From Treponema sp. (lineage in GTDB: Bacteria; Spirochaetota; Spirochaetia; Treponematales; Breznakiellaceae), in NCBI GenBank assembly GCA_031274565.1, contig JAISPY010000276.1, forward strand, positions 1 through 5,974: a DNA stretch of 5,974 nt. Reading direction: 5' to 3'. The translations under genes and the position numbers were made by a program. Each line of letters opens with the position of its first letter. Position 1 is the first letter of the stretch. Under the pieces are notes generated by a model. It did no database searches. It was not told the DNA's origin and saw only the letters and a program-made list of their open reading frames with translations. Below, piece after piece: positions 5,025-5,974 of the stretch.

Positions 5025-5588
5025 ATGCGTACCCTTACTCAAGAAGAACAACGATTCCTCCTTGCGTTGGCCCGGGAAACCATCGCCGCCAAGCTGGAAC
5101 ACCGAGCCCCCCAGGAACCGGAAACCATCCCGGCGGAACCCGGCACGTGGGCTTTGACCCAACCCTGCGGGGCCTTTGTTACCCTGCATATCGAAAAACA
5201 GCTCCGGGGCTGCATCGGGCGCTTGAGCGCCTCAGATCCCTTGGAAAAAACCGTCCGCGCCATGGCCTTGGAAGCGGCCTTTGGGGATCCCCGGTTCCCG
5301 CCCCTTACCGCGGCTGAACTGCCCCGATGCCGCCTGGAACTATCCGTGCTCACTCCCCTGGAACCCTGTGGGGATCCTCGTTCGGTGCGTCTGGGGGTCC
5401 ACGGCCTTTACCTCATACACCGGGGAAGGGCCGGGGTATTGCTCCCCCAGGTTCCCCTGGAACAGGGCTGGGACCTGGACGCCTACCTGGATCACCTCTG
5501 CCTCAAGGCCGGGCTTCCTCTCCATTCCTACGAAGCGCCTGGGGCACGGCTCTATACCTTTACCGCAGCGGTCTTTGGAGAGGATTAG
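5025..5588 (+). CDS. AMMECR1 domain protein
   Basis: A 187-residue cytoplasmic protein made almost wholly of one AMMECR1 domain. The hallmark LRGCIGRL is at residues 60-67. It is preceded by GAFVTLHIEKQ and followed by ALEAAFGDPRFPPLTAAELP and LELSVLTPLEP, the usual order in this family, and length fits bacterial members. The exact activity is unknown. Family members often occur with MEMO-type and radical-SAM proteins, but neither is present here. The chosen start is ATG 5025, where the frame begins to look like the family (RTLTQEEQRFLLALAR). ATG 5004 and GTG 4947 are in frame, but add unconserved residues and lack a ribosome site; GTG 4947 also lies inside the inverted-repeat element. The gene stands alone, between the two 41-bp repeats. 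Confidence 0.9.
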   Translation: MRTLTQEEQRFLLALARETIAAKLEHRAPQEPETIPAEPGTWALTQPCGAFVTLHIEKQLRGCIGRLSASDPLEKTVRAMALEAAFGDPRFPPLTAAELPRCRLELSVLTPLEPCGDPRSVRLGVHGLYLIHRGRAGVLLPQVPLEQGWDLDAYLDHLCLKAGLPLHSYEAPGARLYTFTAAVFGED

Positions 5589-5612
5589 GGGCCTATCGGA
5601 GCGGAGAACCCG

Positions 5613-5653
5613 CGCACGCATAAAATGCCCTGCATAGTATGCTCATGGCGTAC
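5613..5653 (+). repeat. 41-bp direct repeat, copy 2
   Basis: Second copy of the repeat at 4811-4851, 39 of 41 identical, starting 24 bases after the AMMECR1 stop codon. The partner palindromes found beside copy 1 (4860-4891 and 4892-4903) are missing here. It is thus either a partial copy of the larger element or a smaller independent unit. The remainder of 5589-5762 contains no gene I can support, only a short CAGAC-CTAAT-GTCTG hairpin near 5755-5769. Confidence 0.85.
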
Positions 5654-5762
5654 ATCGTTCCGGCGGTATATGACGTTTTGGCAGCCCGAATAAGCAAACC
5701 CGTAGTGTGTGCAGGGCCGACAAAATGTGGCGGAGCAATGGCGTGGGAATGTTCAGACCTAA

Positions 5763-5945
5763 TGTCTGCGCGTAAAAGAAGTTGTTGAAAAGCAGGGAAA
5801 CGATATTTTTATAACAATAACAGGGTATGCTTTTGATAATATAGGAGTGTCTAAAAAAGACCGTGTTAAAAGTGTAATAGACGGAATAACATCAGGCCGG
5901 ATTAAAGACGGGCTATTTTACGAACTAATTGATTATGGCCGCTAA
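5763..5945 (+). pseudogene. Start-less remnant of a small protein gene of unknown function
   Basis: An open frame running from just after TAA 5760-5762 to TAA 5943-5945. From residue about 6 it reads like a real protein tail: EVVEKQGNDIFITITGYAFD, then NIGVSKKDRVKSVIDG and GRIKDGLFYELIDYGR. There is no ATG, GTG or TTG before GTG 5841 or so, which lies well inside the protein-like part. The nearest upstream ATG (5762) is in another frame and stops after eight codons. The likely explanation is loss of the 5' part by deletion, insertion or frameshift. The segment is more A+T-rich than the genes to its left, hinting at a different origin. I do not recognise the family with certainty. Confidence 0.5.
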
Positions 5946-5974
5946 AAAGGCGGCGTGGACGGCGGTCATTTTGA
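5935..5974 (+). CDS. Possible start of a further gene, cut by window edge
   Basis: ATG at 5935 opens a frame reading MAAKKAAWTAVIL to the right edge. It overlaps the stop of the preceding remnant by 11 bases, as in translationally coupled gene pairs. There is no clear Shine-Dalgarno site. Thirteen residues are too few to name a family. Confidence 0.4.
   Translation, partial: MAAKKAAWTAVIL

Noticed and set aside
1..5974. CRISPR array
   Set aside because: The only sizeable direct repeat has two copies 802 bases apart, with a gene between them. There is no regular repeat-spacer pattern.

Overview
The window is about half G+C and looks like chromosomal DNA from a spirochaete of the Treponema group, possibly one of the insect-gut treponemes. 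This is an inference from protein style: the integrase type, the soluble chemoreceptor-like protein, a Spirochaetes-like lipoprotein and many weak or absent Shine-Dalgarno sites. There is no rRNA or marker gene to prove it. The window holds four complete, recognisable or well-supported genes plus one lipoprotein of unknown function, framed by mobile or decayed DNA at both ends.

Left edge (1-655): the N-terminal 108 codons of a tyrosine recombinase run leftward off the window, starting at a TTG preceded by GGAGG. To its right are about 330 bases without a gene, containing several good inverted repeats, most of them just ahead of the next gene.

Core (656-4623), all on the plus strand: a DUF72 protein; a soluble protein with a short, degenerate chemoreceptor signalling hairpin followed by a cache-like sensor; pyrB (aspartate carbamoyltransferase catalytic chain); and a Trp/Pro-rich lipoprotein. 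The most interesting part is the 230-base gap before pyrB. It contains a plausible promoter, a 38-codon reading frame ending in U-rich codons, an internal pause-type hairpin, and a strong intrinsic terminator. The first arm of that terminator overlaps the small frame's stop codon, and the terminator ends only 25 bases before the pyrB ATG. This is the layout of the enterobacterial pyrL-pyrBI attenuator, in which UTP-sensitive transcription pausing and leader translation set pyrimidine gene expression.

Right part (4624-5974): a 246-bp non-coding element bounded by imperfect terminal inverted repeats carries nested palindromes. It is followed by an AMMECR1-domain gene that may be transcribed without a leader. 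Beyond that gene lies a second copy of a 41-bp repeat also found in the element, then a start-less gene remnant whose stop overlaps the ATG of a gene leaving the window. Together, the integrase, repeats and remnant suggest that a stable housekeeping block has been bordered by insertions.
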